A DNA stretch of 64,000 nucleotides from Spirochaetaceae bacterium. Its GTDB lineage: Bacteria; Spirochaetota; Spirochaetia; DSM-27196; SKKC01. The notes under the pieces were generated by a model. The model was not told the DNA's origin and did not search any database. It saw nothing but the letters and a program-made list of their open reading frames with translations. Location of the stretch: NCBI GenBank assembly GCA_007128315.1, contig SKXQ01000019.1:47599-111598 (forward strand), given 5' to 3'. A program made the translations under genes and the position numbers. Below are positions 16,475 to 25,140 of this stretch, one piece after another; the first letter of the stretch is position 1, and every line of letters starts with the position of its first letter.

Positions 16475-16506
16475 GTGACCGGAATCCAACCAAGGAGCTA
16501 TTGAAC

Positions 16507-17613
16507 ATGAGTGAAACATACCTGAAACTGAATAATCTGGTGAAAGACTTTGTGGACGGACGGGGTGAGACCGTACGGGCCGTTGACGATATTACGCTGG
16601 ACATACAGAAAGGCGATTTTGTCACGCTGCTCGGACCGTCGGGATGCGGCAAGACGACCACGCTTCGCATGATCGCGGGTTTCGAGCACCCCACGTCGGG
16701 TACGATCGAGCTCCACGGGCAGGACATTAGCCCTGTACCTCCCTACAAGCGGAAAATGCCCATGGTTTTCCAGAGCTACGCGCTGTTTCCCCATATGACG
16801 ATCTTTGACAACATCGCCTACGGCCTGAAACTACAGAGTATCTCCCGCGATCAGATTGCCCGGGATGTGGCCGAAGCCTGCCGCATGGTGAACCTGTCAG
16901 GCGTCGAGAAGCGCTATCCCGGTGAGCTTTCCGGCGGGCAGCAGCAGCGGGTCGCCCTTGCCCGTGCGCTCGTGCTCAAGCCGGAGATCATCCTCTTCGA
17001 TGAACCGCTCTCAAACCTCGATGCGAAGCTCAGAATACAGACAAGAACCGAGATAAAGCGTGTACAGCAGGCTATGGGCGTCACCGCTCTGTATGTGACC
17101 CACGATCAGTCAGAAGCCTTGAGTCTCTCGGACAACATCGTGATCATGAACCACGGCAAGATTGCACAGAGTGGTTCCCCGGAGAAGGTCTATAACCATC
17201 CGGCCTCGCCTTTCGTGTCCGACTTCATTGGAAACGCAAACTTTATGGACGGACAGGTCACCCGTGTCAGCACCACAACGGTTGACGTGTCGACCGCGGG
17301 GGGGACAATGTCCATTCCCGCGGATCGATGCGAGCATGGTCTCGAGTCGGGTACAACGGTGCGGCTGGCAATCAAGCCTGAAGTCATAAGCGTGAATCGC
17401 GAGAAGAGTCAGTTCCCGGTTACCGTCGACGTCGCGTCCTTCGTCGGACCTATCACCGAGTACAAACTCCAGTTTGTGCACGATGGATCAGACGAGCCGC
17501 AGATAGTAACCGCCATAGAGTCAAACGTCGAAGGTGTCACGACCGTCTATCACGCCGGTGAAAAGGTGTTCATGCACATCAACGCGGATCAGGCCAGGGT
17601 TTATAAGGTTTAA
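16507..17613 (+). CDS. ABC transporter ATPase, second copy (partner of the permease)
   Basis: ATP-binding subunit of 368 residues that should energise the permease immediately upstream. Walker A GPSGCGKT (residues 43-50), LSGGQQQRV, Walker B IILFDEPLSNLD, the H-loop Asp-His in YVTHDQSEAL, and a C-terminal TOBE-type domain from about residue 235. The frame is open to 16309, but ATG 16507 is preceded by AAGGAG and begins where the family begins (MSETYLKL). It is highly similar to the ATPase at 10996-12108 across the nucleotide-binding domain and diverges in the C-terminal domain. Its 3' end overlaps the convergent Nudix gene by 35 bases. Confidence 0.93.
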   Translation: MSETYLKLNNLVKDFVDGRGETVRAVDDITLDIQKGDFVTLLGPSGCGKTTTLRMIAGFEHPTSGTIELHGQDISPVPPYKRKMPMVFQSYALFPHMTIFDNIAYGLKLQSISRDQIARDVAEACRMVNLSGVEKRYPGELSGGQQQRVALARALVLKPEIILFDEPLSNLDAKLRIQTRTEIKRVQQAMGVTALYVTHDQSEALSLSDNIVIMNHGKIAQSGSPEKVYNHPASPFVSDFIGNANFMDGQVTRVSTTTVDVSTAGGTMSIPADRCEHGLESGTTVRLAIKPEVISVNREKSQFPVTVDVASFVGPITEYKLQFVHDGSDEPQIVTAIESNVEGVTTVYHAGEKVFMHINADQARVYKV

Positions 17614-18013
17614 GGAGAGGATATACGGTGCGCAGCACGTCCCGCACTGCAGGGTATCGAACTTTCTGAACCGCTTCGTCGAAACTGAACCAGCCGATCT
17701 CTACGATTTCCTCAGGCTGCGGTACAAGATCACCGGACGCAGACCGGGCAAGGAAGTAGACGACTTCCTTGCTCCTGCCGTTCGGTTTGATGTAGTGGAT
17801 CGTCATGTGAAAGTCCGGATCGAGTTCAACGGAAAGCCCCGCTTCTTCCTTTACCTCCCGGGTCGCAGCATGACGGTCGCTTTCCCCGGGCTCCACGTGG
17901 CCCTTGGGTAAGCCCCAGTCTCCGTCGTGCTGGCAGACCAGGACACACTGCCACTCCATGGTCTCGTCTGTACGCACAACGACTGCGCCGGCCGCTCGTT
18001 CGTCGCAGGGCAT
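17579..18013 (-). CDS. Nudix hydrolase
   Basis: A 144-residue Nudix pyrophosphohydrolase. The Nudix box is complete: GHVEPGE, then REVKEEAGL, matching GX5EX7REUXEEXGU. Upstream AAGAVVV and GDWGLPKGH, with downstream KEVVYFLA, resemble the bis(nucleosyl)-tetraphosphatase branch (Ap4A hydrolase, MutT-like). The exact substrate cannot be read. Its ATG overlaps the MarC stop by one base (TGATG), so the pair is co-transcribed. The 3' end overlaps the convergent ABC ATPase by 35 bases, the Nudix C-terminus PWPDPR being read antisense to the ATPase tail. Confidence 0.92.
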   Translation of the reverse strand: MPCDERAAGAVVVRTDETMEWQCVLVCQHDGDWGLPKGHVEPGESDRHAATREVKEEAGLSVELDPDFHMTIHYIKPNGRSKEVVYFLARSASGDLVPQPEEIVEIGWFSFDEAVQKVRYPAVRDVLRTVYPLLKPYKPWPDPR

Positions 18014-18606
18014 CAGACACTCTCAAGAAAGCGGCTGAGCCCGCTGATAAGCATTTCGAAAGAAAGCGTCACGAGTATCATCCCCATAAGACGTTCTATC
18101 GCGGTCAGGAAACTGGTGCCGAGCCTGCGGCGGAGCCGATCGGCTGACACCAGAATGAGACAGGACGCAGACCAGGCGAGAAACAGTGCGAGAAACCACA
18201 CGGGCATGCGGTCCGGATGCTGGGTCGCGATAAGCATAACCGTCGCAATTGACGACGGGCCTGCAATGAGAGGTACCGCAAGTGGTACAACGACCGGATC
18301 GCCGTGCGGGACGCCTGTTGCCATGCTGTTCTCTGCGGTCGGAAAGATCATCTTAAGCGCGATGAGAAACAGAACGACACCTCCGCCCATGCTGAGACTT
18401 TCTTCGGAAATCTGAAGGCCGTTCAGCAGGAAACGTCCGAAAAACAGAAACAGCGTGAGAACACCCAGCGCGATAAACATCTCCCGCACGATCACCGCGC
18501 CGCGACGACGATCATCAACATTACGGAGTACCGATATGAACAGCGGTATGTTCCCGAGTGAATCCATGACCAGGAACAGGGTCAGGGTTGCGGAAAATAT
18601 CGTCAT
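18013..18606 (-). CDS. MarC-family integral membrane protein
   Basis: A 197-residue inner-membrane protein of the MarC/UPF0056 family, whose function is unknown despite the old link to multiple antibiotic resistance. Typical features are the N-terminal LTLFLVMDSLGNIPLF, the glycine-rich SMGGGVVLFLIALKMIFP and PLAVPLIAGPSSIATVM near the middle, with about six hydrophobic helices. It is 13 bases downstream of the membrane protein at 18620-19744 and overlaps the Nudix gene by one base, suggesting a three-gene transcript. Length matches the family. Nothing here hints at a substrate. Confidence 0.9.
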   Translation of the reverse strand: MTIFSATLTLFLVMDSLGNIPLFISVLRNVDDRRRGAVIVREMFIALGVLTLFLFFGRFLLNGLQISEESLSMGGGVVLFLIALKMIFPTAENSMATGVPHGDPVVVPLAVPLIAGPSSIATVMLIATQHPDRMPVWFLALFLAWSASCLILVSADRLRRRLGTSFLTAIERLMGMILVTLSFEMLISGLSRFLESV

Positions 18607-18619
18607 GCCGACAGACCTC

Positions 18620-19744
18620 TCATGATTTCGTGTCCAGATAGTCCGGACTCAAGGCCTGATTGATGCGGGCAGCGAGCCCGATTGTTTCACCGTAGGTGAG
18701 CCGGCCAACCGGTACCCGTACCCCGATTACCTCGCCAGTGTCCGATCGCGCCGGCTCTATCCCGCGTGCACGCTGTATGTCGTTTTCTTGAATGTCGGGA
18801 AAAATAAGATAGCGCTCTGGATGGTCGGGGTTCAGTTCCACGACACAGCGTTTAACCGCCGACCGGGGAAGCGTCAGGTGAACGCCTTTCCACCGGGTAT
18901 CGAGCTCGAACACCGAGTCGTTCAGAAGAAGGTCAAACTCCTGCCGTTGCACCCGGGTAAAACGGTACAGAAGGCGGAGGCCGACCGCGGCCACCAGCAG
19001 AAAAAGAATAATCTGCACCTCGCGACTGATCTCCGGCGTGAGCGCCCAGATGACGAGCACGAGGCTCAACACCGACATCAGGCGGAACCTGATCGCCCGG
19101 CCAAATGCACGCGGCCGCCACAGAAAACTCACGACGTCGTCGCTCTCGTACTCACGAAGCAGACCCGAGGTCGGGTCATGGTAACCGGCCGCGGCGACAG
19201 GAGCGGCGACAAAGGTTTCGTTCTCGTCGAGGTTCCGTGGTTTTGCGGGCAGGCCGACGCGTTCGGGAAATCCGGAGTTGATCGGTGTCTCCGTTCCGGC
19301 GATGCGGAAACTGAGCGTTCCGCCTCCCTGCAGATGGACGCGAACGGGAACCCGCCCTCGGAAACCGGCTTCGCCGATTTCGATGTAATGCACCGACTCG
19401 TAGTCGAGCGCCACGCCAGGCATGGCCCTGACAAAGAATGATTCCTGGAGCACAAGCTGCCGGGATACCAGATCAAACTCCAGGTTGGCCGGTGGCCGGG
19501 AATCGAAGAGGATCGAGAATCCAAGGCACAGGAGAGCGAGGCCGACTCCGCTTGCCGCCTGCATGAGGTTCGGCTGCAGAAAGCGGCTGGTGGCGTACAG
19601 CCCGAAGAGTACCGAAAGAAGTCCTGCAACAACGAACAGACTCCCTGCAGCAGAATACGGCTGGGGCGCGCAGGGCAGCACGATGGAACCAGGCGCAGGA
19701 GATTCGACTTCTTCGTGTTCCGGTATATCGCGTTCATCGCTCAT
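18620..19744 (-). CDS. Membrane protein of unknown function
   Basis: A 374-residue protein I do not recognise. The N-terminus is acidic and cytoplasmic (SDERDIPEHEEVESPAPG). Two hydrophobic helices at about residues 33-50 and 60-80 follow, then a beta-rich cytoplasmic segment (EFDLVSRQLVLQESFFVRA and LDYESVHYIEIG). A second pair of helices lies at about 217-235 and 240-258, then another similar beta-rich segment (EFDLLLNDSVFELDTRWKGVHLTL). The two helix-pair-plus-beta units look like a tandem repeat of the same plan, reminiscent of bacterial PH-like membrane proteins, but that is inference. It heads a unit with MarC and the Nudix hydrolase. Confidence 0.65.
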   Translation of the reverse strand: MSDERDIPEHEEVESPAPGSIVLPCAPQPYSAAGSLFVVAGLLSVLFGLYATSRFLQPNLMQAASGVGLALLCLGFSILFDSRPPANLEFDLVSRQLVLQESFFVRAMPGVALDYESVHYIEIGEAGFRGRVPVRVHLQGGGTLSFRIAGTETPINSGFPERVGLPAKPRNLDENETFVAAPVAAAGYHDPTSGLLREYESDDVVSFLWRPRAFGRAIRFRLMSVLSLVLVIWALTPEISREVQIILFLLVAAVGLRLLYRFTRVQRQEFDLLLNDSVFELDTRWKGVHLTLPRSAVKRCVVELNPDHPERYLIFPDIQENDIQRARGIEPARSDTGEVIGVRVPVGRLTYGETIGLAARINQALSPDYLDTKS

Positions 19745-19815
19745 GAGGCTGTACAGTATAGACAGAGCGGCGTTAAAACGCGACCCCGGTTCGGCGGTTG
19801 CGCGCCCGGTCCCGT

Positions 19816-22509
19816 CTACACCGCATTCCGGCTCGCATTCACGCTGGCGGCAAGGCTCTTCACGATGAGCTTCTCGAAGGATACCGCGTCGTCATCGGTG
19901 TAGGTGCTGTCACCTTCATCGCGCGAACGGAGCTGGTCGAGTGCATAGCGCTGTATAACCAGCGAGGGGAACACCATCTGTTCGCGCAGTTCAATAGACC
20001 TGCGGACCACCGGATCATTCTCGAGCAGGACGGACTGGCCCGAAAGGCTCTTGACTTCGTGTATCGTCTGCTGAGCCTCGTCAAAAACCATTTTCCAGAT
20101 CTCACCAAAACGTGAATCCCGCTGCAGATAATACGTCAGGGAGAACTGTGTCTTCTGCAGGGCCTGCATGGCGTTCTCCACGAGGGTTCGAAAAAACAGG
20201 CTGCGCTGGTAGAGTTCACGTACCTCAGCATCCTTTCCTTCCTGGCGGAAACGAGCAAGGCCCGTGCCGAGCCCGTAAAACCCGGGAACGTTCTGCTTCA
20301 GCTGGCTCCATGCCCCGACGAAGGGAATGGCTCTAAGATCCGAAAGCTGAAAATCCGAACTTGCCGATCGCGAGGTCGGACGGCTTCCGATGTTCGTCAT
20401 TCCATAGTAGCGAAGAGGACTGCACTCCAGAAGATAGGGAACGAAGTCCGGACGTGCCTTGAGCTTGAGATACTCGGCGTTGCAATGCGCCGAGAGCTGT
20501 TCGAGGATTGCAATGTCCCCGCTGTCGAGCTCATACATGTCTTCGGGGAAGAGCGCGGCATCTACACCGGCTGAAACCAGCTGCTCCATGTTGTGGGTTG
20601 CGGCTGGTGCATTTCCGTACTTACTCGAGATTGTCTGCCCCTGTATGGTCAGGTGTATCTCCCGGCTCTCGATATTTCTCCCGAGACTGCGATAAAATTT
20701 ATGCGTGTTTCCTCCCCCGCGCGCGGGTGGTCCGCCCCGCCCATCGAAGAAGACAACCTGATAACCATGGCGTCGCGAAACCTCGGTGAGCGTCTGTTTG
20801 GCCCGGAATATCTTCCAGTTCGCCGTCATGTACCCGCCGTCCTTCGTACCGTCCGAGAAGCCGAGCATTATCGTCTGAATATTCCCTCGGGCAGCAAGGT
20901 GTCTCCGGTAGAGCGGCATGCTGTACAGCCGGTCCATGACGTCCCTGGCCCGCTCGAGGTCATCGACGGTCTCAAACAGCGGCACGATATCAAGGGCAAA
21001 GGCGGCCTCTTCCCTGCCCGCGGCGTGAGCAAGAAGCCACACCTCCATGACGTTGGCGGCGTTCCGGGTATTGCTGATGATGTAGCGATGAACCCCACGC
21101 TCACCGTTGAGATACTGAATCGAACGTGCGGCTCGAAGGCTCTGTACGGTATCACGACTGATACCGTCCTCAAGATCATCCATGATTTCACGGTCGAGCG
21201 GGAAGAGATCCGAAAGCTCTTCGATAAGAGCAAGCCGTTCGTCGACGCTCAGGTCGGTATAGCTTCTGTGTCCTCCGGCAGACTCCAGTACCGCCGGCGG
21301 CGTTCCCTGATCGATCCGGTAACGCGCAAGCAGTTGCACCAGGTTTGCAATCAGCTTCTCGTGAACACGGCTGTCCTGCCGTATGTCCATGGTCGCGAAA
21401 TGAAACCCGAATATTCGTACCCGGTATATCAGGTCATCGAGCAGATTTACGTAGAGTCCGCCGTGATGTTCCTGTATCTGCATCCTGAGACGGCGAAGAT
21501 CGTCAAGAAATGCCACAGCTGAATCATAGCCAAGATCCGCCCGGTCCTCGCAGCCGGAAGCGTCGTCGACGTCGGCACCCGGCTGCACCGTGTACGGGTG
21601 CGCCGTAAAGTTCAGCCGTTCGTGAATCGCTTCGACCGTTTCGACGACGCCGTCGAAAGTCAGACGTCGAAGCAGCCGGCTCATATCCTTCAGGTACAGG
21701 GATAGTATGCTCGTTCGAAGCATATGGCCGATACGAACGGTCAGATCACTGGTGACAAAGGGATTACCGTCGCGATCACCCCCCGGCCAGAATCCCAGCT
21801 CAAGCGGTGAATCAAAGTCCAGGGTTTCAGTATCTGTCAGACCGGCCGCCACGAGAACCCTGCGGTGTATATCCGGAACCGTCGGGTAGAAGACGTTCTC
21901 CATGAACCAGAGCAGGCTCTTTGCCTCGTCGAAGGGAGTGGGTTTTTCCCTGTTCTTGAACCTGGTCATGCCCATCTGCAGAAGCAGGTCGTGCACACGC
22001 CGTATATCGTTCGCATCCAGCGCCCCGCCAAGATCGGTGAGTATGCCGAGAATCTCATCCGGGTAGAACTGCGTGGGATGGGCGGTCAGTACCAGACGCA
22101 CGCGGTAATGGCGAAGAAGTGATACCAGGTCGTGATGTCGCTGTTCGTTTTCTACACGACCGAGAAGCTCGCGCAGGCTTCCCGGGCCGTCCACGTCGCG
22201 TATGCGAGAATACGCTGCGTCCTCAAGCGCGTCGAAAAGTACGACCTGACGTTCGACGAGCTGCATGAACCTGAACAGCACGTCAATGCGATCGTCTTCG
22301 GCGACACCCGACATTTTCTCGCGAAAGAAACGATCCACCGCTTCCGCCGGGGTCCTTCCCCGTTCCAGGTGTTCGCGGACGAAGGCCGAGAAAATCGGCA
22401 GCATGATACCTGCGTCGGTGACGCCTTCAAAGGGAAGTGTAAGAAACATGCCATTAAAGACATGGTACTTCATGGCAACGTGTTCTTCGAACGCCTGAAG
22501 GTTATCCAT
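19816..22509 (-). CDS. ppc: Phosphoenolpyruvate carboxylase
   Basis: Cytoplasmic enzyme that carboxylates PEP to oxaloacetate, the anaplerotic feed of the TCA cycle. 897 residues, normal length. Conserved pieces: TAHPTQF with the catalytic His, GGDRDGNPFVTS, GFSDGTKDGGYMTANW and GRGGPPARGGGNTHKF. Differences from the enterobacterial enzyme: TAHPTE is TAHPTQ, and FHGRGG is FDGRGG (the His before GRGG is Asp). I associate this PPARGGGNTHKF form with a Bacteroidetes-like subfamily. GGGAG sits six bases before the ATG. It lies three bases downstream of the alpha/beta hydrolase gene. The TCA operon is about 15 kb away, and the metabolic link is clear. Confidence 0.93.
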   Translation of the reverse strand: MDNLQAFEEHVAMKYHVFNGMFLTLPFEGVTDAGIMLPIFSAFVREHLERGRTPAEAVDRFFREKMSGVAEDDRIDVLFRFMQLVERQVVLFDALEDAAYSRIRDVDGPGSLRELLGRVENEQRHHDLVSLLRHYRVRLVLTAHPTQFYPDEILGILTDLGGALDANDIRRVHDLLLQMGMTRFKNREKPTPFDEAKSLLWFMENVFYPTVPDIHRRVLVAAGLTDTETLDFDSPLELGFWPGGDRDGNPFVTSDLTVRIGHMLRTSILSLYLKDMSRLLRRLTFDGVVETVEAIHERLNFTAHPYTVQPGADVDDASGCEDRADLGYDSAVAFLDDLRRLRMQIQEHHGGLYVNLLDDLIYRVRIFGFHFATMDIRQDSRVHEKLIANLVQLLARYRIDQGTPPAVLESAGGHRSYTDLSVDERLALIEELSDLFPLDREIMDDLEDGISRDTVQSLRAARSIQYLNGERGVHRYIISNTRNAANVMEVWLLAHAAGREEAAFALDIVPLFETVDDLERARDVMDRLYSMPLYRRHLAARGNIQTIMLGFSDGTKDGGYMTANWKIFRAKQTLTEVSRRHGYQVVFFDGRGGPPARGGGNTHKFYRSLGRNIESREIHLTIQGQTISSKYGNAPAATHNMEQLVSAGVDAALFPEDMYELDSGDIAILEQLSAHCNAEYLKLKARPDFVPYLLECSPLRYYGMTNIGSRPTSRSASSDFQLSDLRAIPFVGAWSQLKQNVPGFYGLGTGLARFRQEGKDAEVRELYQRSLFFRTLVENAMQALQKTQFSLTYYLQRDSRFGEIWKMVFDEAQQTIHEVKSLSGQSVLLENDPVVRRSIELREQMVFPSLVIQRYALDQLRSRDEGDSTYTDDDAVSFEKLIVKSLAASVNASRNAV

Positions 22510-22512
22510 GTA

Positions 22513-23157
22513 TTACTCCCGGAGGTAGCGCAGATACCAGTCAATCGCGTGTGCTGCGACCTGTGCGAGCGCACCTTCTTCTTCAAAAAGGTGAGATGCA
22601 TCGGGAACTATGCACAGCTCCGACGGACCGGTAAGCTGCTCTCTCGCACGCTCGTTATACTGCCGCACCTGGTAGTCAAAACCGCCGACAATCAGCAGCG
22701 TAGGCACCTTGACCCTCTTGAGATCGCTCAGTACAAGATCGGGGCGTCCTCCCCGGCTCACGACTGCCCGTACGTCGCCGCGCCCGGCGGTAATAACCTT
22801 GAACGCTGCCGCACTGCCGGTGCTCGCACCGAAATACCCGATCGGAAGTGCACTCGCCCAATCCTGTTCGAGCGCCCAGTCGGTTGTCGCCGAGAGACGT
22901 CCCGCCATGAGCGCTATGTCGAAACGGTTGTCAGGGTCTTCGTCTTCCTCCGATGTCAGAAGGTCGAACAGCAGCGACCCTACACCAGCGTCCGAAAGCT
23001 CCTGGGCAACGAAACGGTTCCTCGGACTCATTCGGCTTGATCCTGTGCCGTGCGAAAAGATAACCAGACCAATCGCATTCTCGGGGAGAAAAAGGCTGCC
23101 CGGAAGTCGAACGTCGGAGAGGGATATCTCGATATCCCGGGATGCGTCTTCGCTCAT
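22513..23157 (-). CDS. Alpha/beta hydrolase (dienelactone-hydrolase-like)
   Basis: A 214-residue cytoplasmic alpha/beta-hydrolase. Visible elements: oxyanion region VIFSHGTGSSR, nucleophile elbow GASTGSAA (Ser in GxSxG), a likely acid Asp in IVGGFDYQV and the His in PDASHLFEEEG. The overall pattern, with an insert rich in acidic residues (LTSEEDEDPDNRF), matches small hydrolases annotated near dienelactone hydrolases and phosphoribosyltransferases. The substrate is unknown. It overlaps nicotinamidase by 4 bases and lies three bases before ppc, so these three genes are probably one transcript. Confidence 0.85.
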   Translation of the reverse strand: MSEDASRDIEISLSDVRLPGSLFLPENAIGLVIFSHGTGSSRMSPRNRFVAQELSDAGVGSLLFDLLTSEEDEDPDNRFDIALMAGRLSATTDWALEQDWASALPIGYFGASTGSAAAFKVITAGRGDVRAVVSRGGRPDLVLSDLKRVKVPTLLIVGGFDYQVRQYNERAREQLTGPSELCIVPDASHLFEEEGALAQVAAHAIDWYLRYLRE

Positions 23158-23795
23158 GCCTTCAGATCCGTCGACTGTATGTACCCGACGTTTTTTCCCT
23201 GCATGCTGCGCCGCGCGGTCTGCACCGAGCCTTTCGGGATATCAACACCCCGGGTACAGTCCGCGATCACAAAGCTTTCGAAACCACAGGCTACCGCATC
23301 CTCGGCAGAGAAGCGGACGCAGACATCTTCCGCGAGCCCTGCAATGTAGACTTTGCTGACTCCGAGGGTCTTCAGATACCCCTCCAGTCCTGTCGGAGTC
23401 TTGTGGTCGTTCTCAAAAAAGGCCGAGTAACTGTCCAGGTTCACCGATGTTCCCTTGTGCAGCACCAGATTAAGAGGCTTCCGGTCGAGATCTGCGTGAA
23501 AATCAGCCCCCGCCGTCCCCTGTACACAGTGAGACGGCCAGAGTTGCTGCTCGACTCCGTCGTGGGTAACCGTATCGCCCGGTTTACTGCCGGGATGTGA
23601 ATCGGCGAAGCTTACGTGCCCCGCCGGATGCCAGTCCTTGGTCGCAACCACCAGCGGAAAACGGTGCATGAGTGAGTTAATGCGAGGAATGATGGTGTCG
23701 CCGTACTCTACGGCAAGTGATCCGCCGGGGCAGAAATCGTTCTGTACGTCGACAATCAGAAGGACAGAGTCTGTCCGGTCAGTCCGTTGTTTCAT
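23154..23795 (-). CDS. pncA: Nicotinamidase
   Basis: Hydrolyses nicotinamide to nicotinate in NAD salvage. 213 residues. The catalytic triad is visible: Asp16 in IVDVQNDF, Lys114 in LHKGTS and Cys159 in GLAEDVCVRFSAEDA. The metal-site cluster is KDWHPAGHVSF (Asp54, His56, His60). The pattern is that of the PncA branch rather than the generic isochorismatase branch. The nicotinate made would feed the NAD pathway that ends in the NAD synthetase at 33373-35466. First gene of a tight unit with the hydrolase and ppc. Confidence 0.93.
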   Translation of the reverse strand: MKQRTDRTDSVLLIVDVQNDFCPGGSLAVEYGDTIIPRINSLMHRFPLVVATKDWHPAGHVSFADSHPGSKPGDTVTHDGVEQQLWPSHCVQGTAGADFHADLDRKPLNLVLHKGTSVNLDSYSAFFENDHKTPTGLEGYLKTLGVSKVYIAGLAEDVCVRFSAEDAVACGFESFVIADCTRGVDIPKGSVQTARRSMQGKNVGYIQSTDLKA

Positions 23796-23837
23796 ACGCC
23801 AAGACTACTCATTTTCCCCTCAACTGAAAAGACAGGG

Positions 23838-25124
23838 CTATCTGAGGATCTGAAGCACCTCATCGATGTTCCTCAATGCCTGCGCTGTAAGACTCCGCGC
23901 CTCAGCGTCGAGCTCGCCAGGTTGCGAACCGGCAAGAAGCTCGTCTATGGCAAGAACAGCCCTCGCTGCCGAGAGATCGTCGTTCATTGCCTGCTCGAAG
24001 GTTTCGGTCAGTCGTCGAGCAGGATGGGTCTCTTCGAGATCCGGCAGCGGAGACGGATCCGCGGGTATGCCAACCGGCGCGACGATTGACTTCACGCGAT
24101 CCCTGAGCCCGTCGAGAAAGGCAGCCGCCCCTCGCATACCGTCGTCGGTGAAATTCATGCGGGAGCGGTAGTGTACCGACATTAACATGTACCGAATGTG
24201 ATGCGCATCGAATCCTGCTTCAAGCAGATGTTCCGGATAGGTCACGTTTCCCGCACTCTTGCTCATGACTTCCCCGTCAATGAACAGGTGCTCACCGTGG
24301 AGAAAGTAACGGGCGAACTCCTTGCCCGTGTATGCCTCCATGACTGCAATGTTGTAGTCGTGGTGACGGAACAGATTGTCGATGCCTCCGCATTGCAGGT
24401 CGATCTGGTCACCAAGGTTCTCGACGATCATCGCGGGATCCTGTATGTTCCATCCCGGTCGCCCACGCCCCAGCTCGGTGTCCCACGATGATCCTTCGGG
24501 CATGACCCCGCCCTGGTTCTCAGGATGCCACAGAACAAAATCACCAAGGTTCCACCGGCGACCTTCGTAGGTGTCGAAGCCGAAGCGAACACCGCGTTCC
24601 GGCATCCTTCGTGTGTCGAGACCGTACAGGTGTCCGAAGCGCTTCGCCTTTGCCGGACGGAAGTAGTATTTACCGTTGTGCTCGTACGCGTAGCCATCTT
24701 CACAGAGCTTCCGTATGATTCTGACTGCCGTGTCGACCGACTCGGTAGCCCGGGGAATACGCTCCGGCAGCTTGAGCCTGAGCAGCTCGGTCTCCCGGAA
24801 GAAATGCTCCTGAACGGCTCCGGTTATAGCCTGTATGCTCTCGCCCGCTTCGGCGGCTTCGGATACCGTTTTGTCCTCTACGTCGGTGAAATTGATGACA
24901 CGGTGGACGGTATACCCGAGATACTCAAGATAACGCACGAGCAGGTCCTCGTATGTAAAACTGCGGTAGTTACCAATGTGCGGTCGGCGGTAGGTCGACG
25001 GTCCACAGGTGAATATCCGAACGATCCCCGGTTCACGCGAGCGGAACGGTTCTTTACGTCGGCCGAGGGTGTTGGTAAGAGTGAGGCTTTCTCGTGCTGT
25101 GCGCATGCCATGAAGCATACCCAT
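23838..25124 (-). CDS. CysRS-like protein with altered zinc site
   Basis: A 428-residue class I synthetase homologue, clearly from the cysteinyl-tRNA synthetase family: TCGPSTYRRPHIGNYRSF (HIGN motif), INFTDVEDK, GRPGWNIQDPAM, VMSKSAGN. It is a second copy; the ordinary cysS starts at the left edge. Of the four zinc ligands known from E. coli CysRS, the first Cys (residue 40) and the His (254) remain. The second Cys is Asp229 (IQDPAM instead of IECSAM) and the Glu is Asn258 (HHDYN instead of HHENE). It ends soon after the helical domain, without a full anticodon-binding tail. It may act on another amino acid, on a small molecule (as MshC does) or not at all. ATG at 25106 is an alternative start. 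Confidence 0.8.
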   Translation of the reverse strand: MGMLHGMRTARESLTLTNTLGRRKEPFRSREPGIVRIFTCGPSTYRRPHIGNYRSFTYEDLLVRYLEYLGYTVHRVINFTDVEDKTVSEAAEAGESIQAITGAVQEHFFRETELLRLKLPERIPRATESVDTAVRIIRKLCEDGYAYEHNGKYYFRPAKAKRFGHLYGLDTRRMPERGVRFGFDTYEGRRWNLGDFVLWHPENQGGVMPEGSSWDTELGRGRPGWNIQDPAMIVENLGDQIDLQCGGIDNLFRHHDYNIAVMEAYTGKEFARYFLHGEHLFIDGEVMSKSAGNVTYPEHLLEAGFDAHHIRYMLMSVHYRSRMNFTDDGMRGAAAFLDGLRDRVKSIVAPVGIPADPSPLPDLEETHPARRLTETFEQAMNDDLSAARAVLAIDELLAGSQPGELDAEARSLTAQALRNIDEVLQILR

Positions 25125-25140
25125 GGGAGCACGGAAGCGT

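Noticed and set aside
16309..16506. Upstream extension of the second ABC ATPase
   Set aside because: It lies within the permease gene in another frame; AAGGAG and the family-typical start place the gene at 16507.
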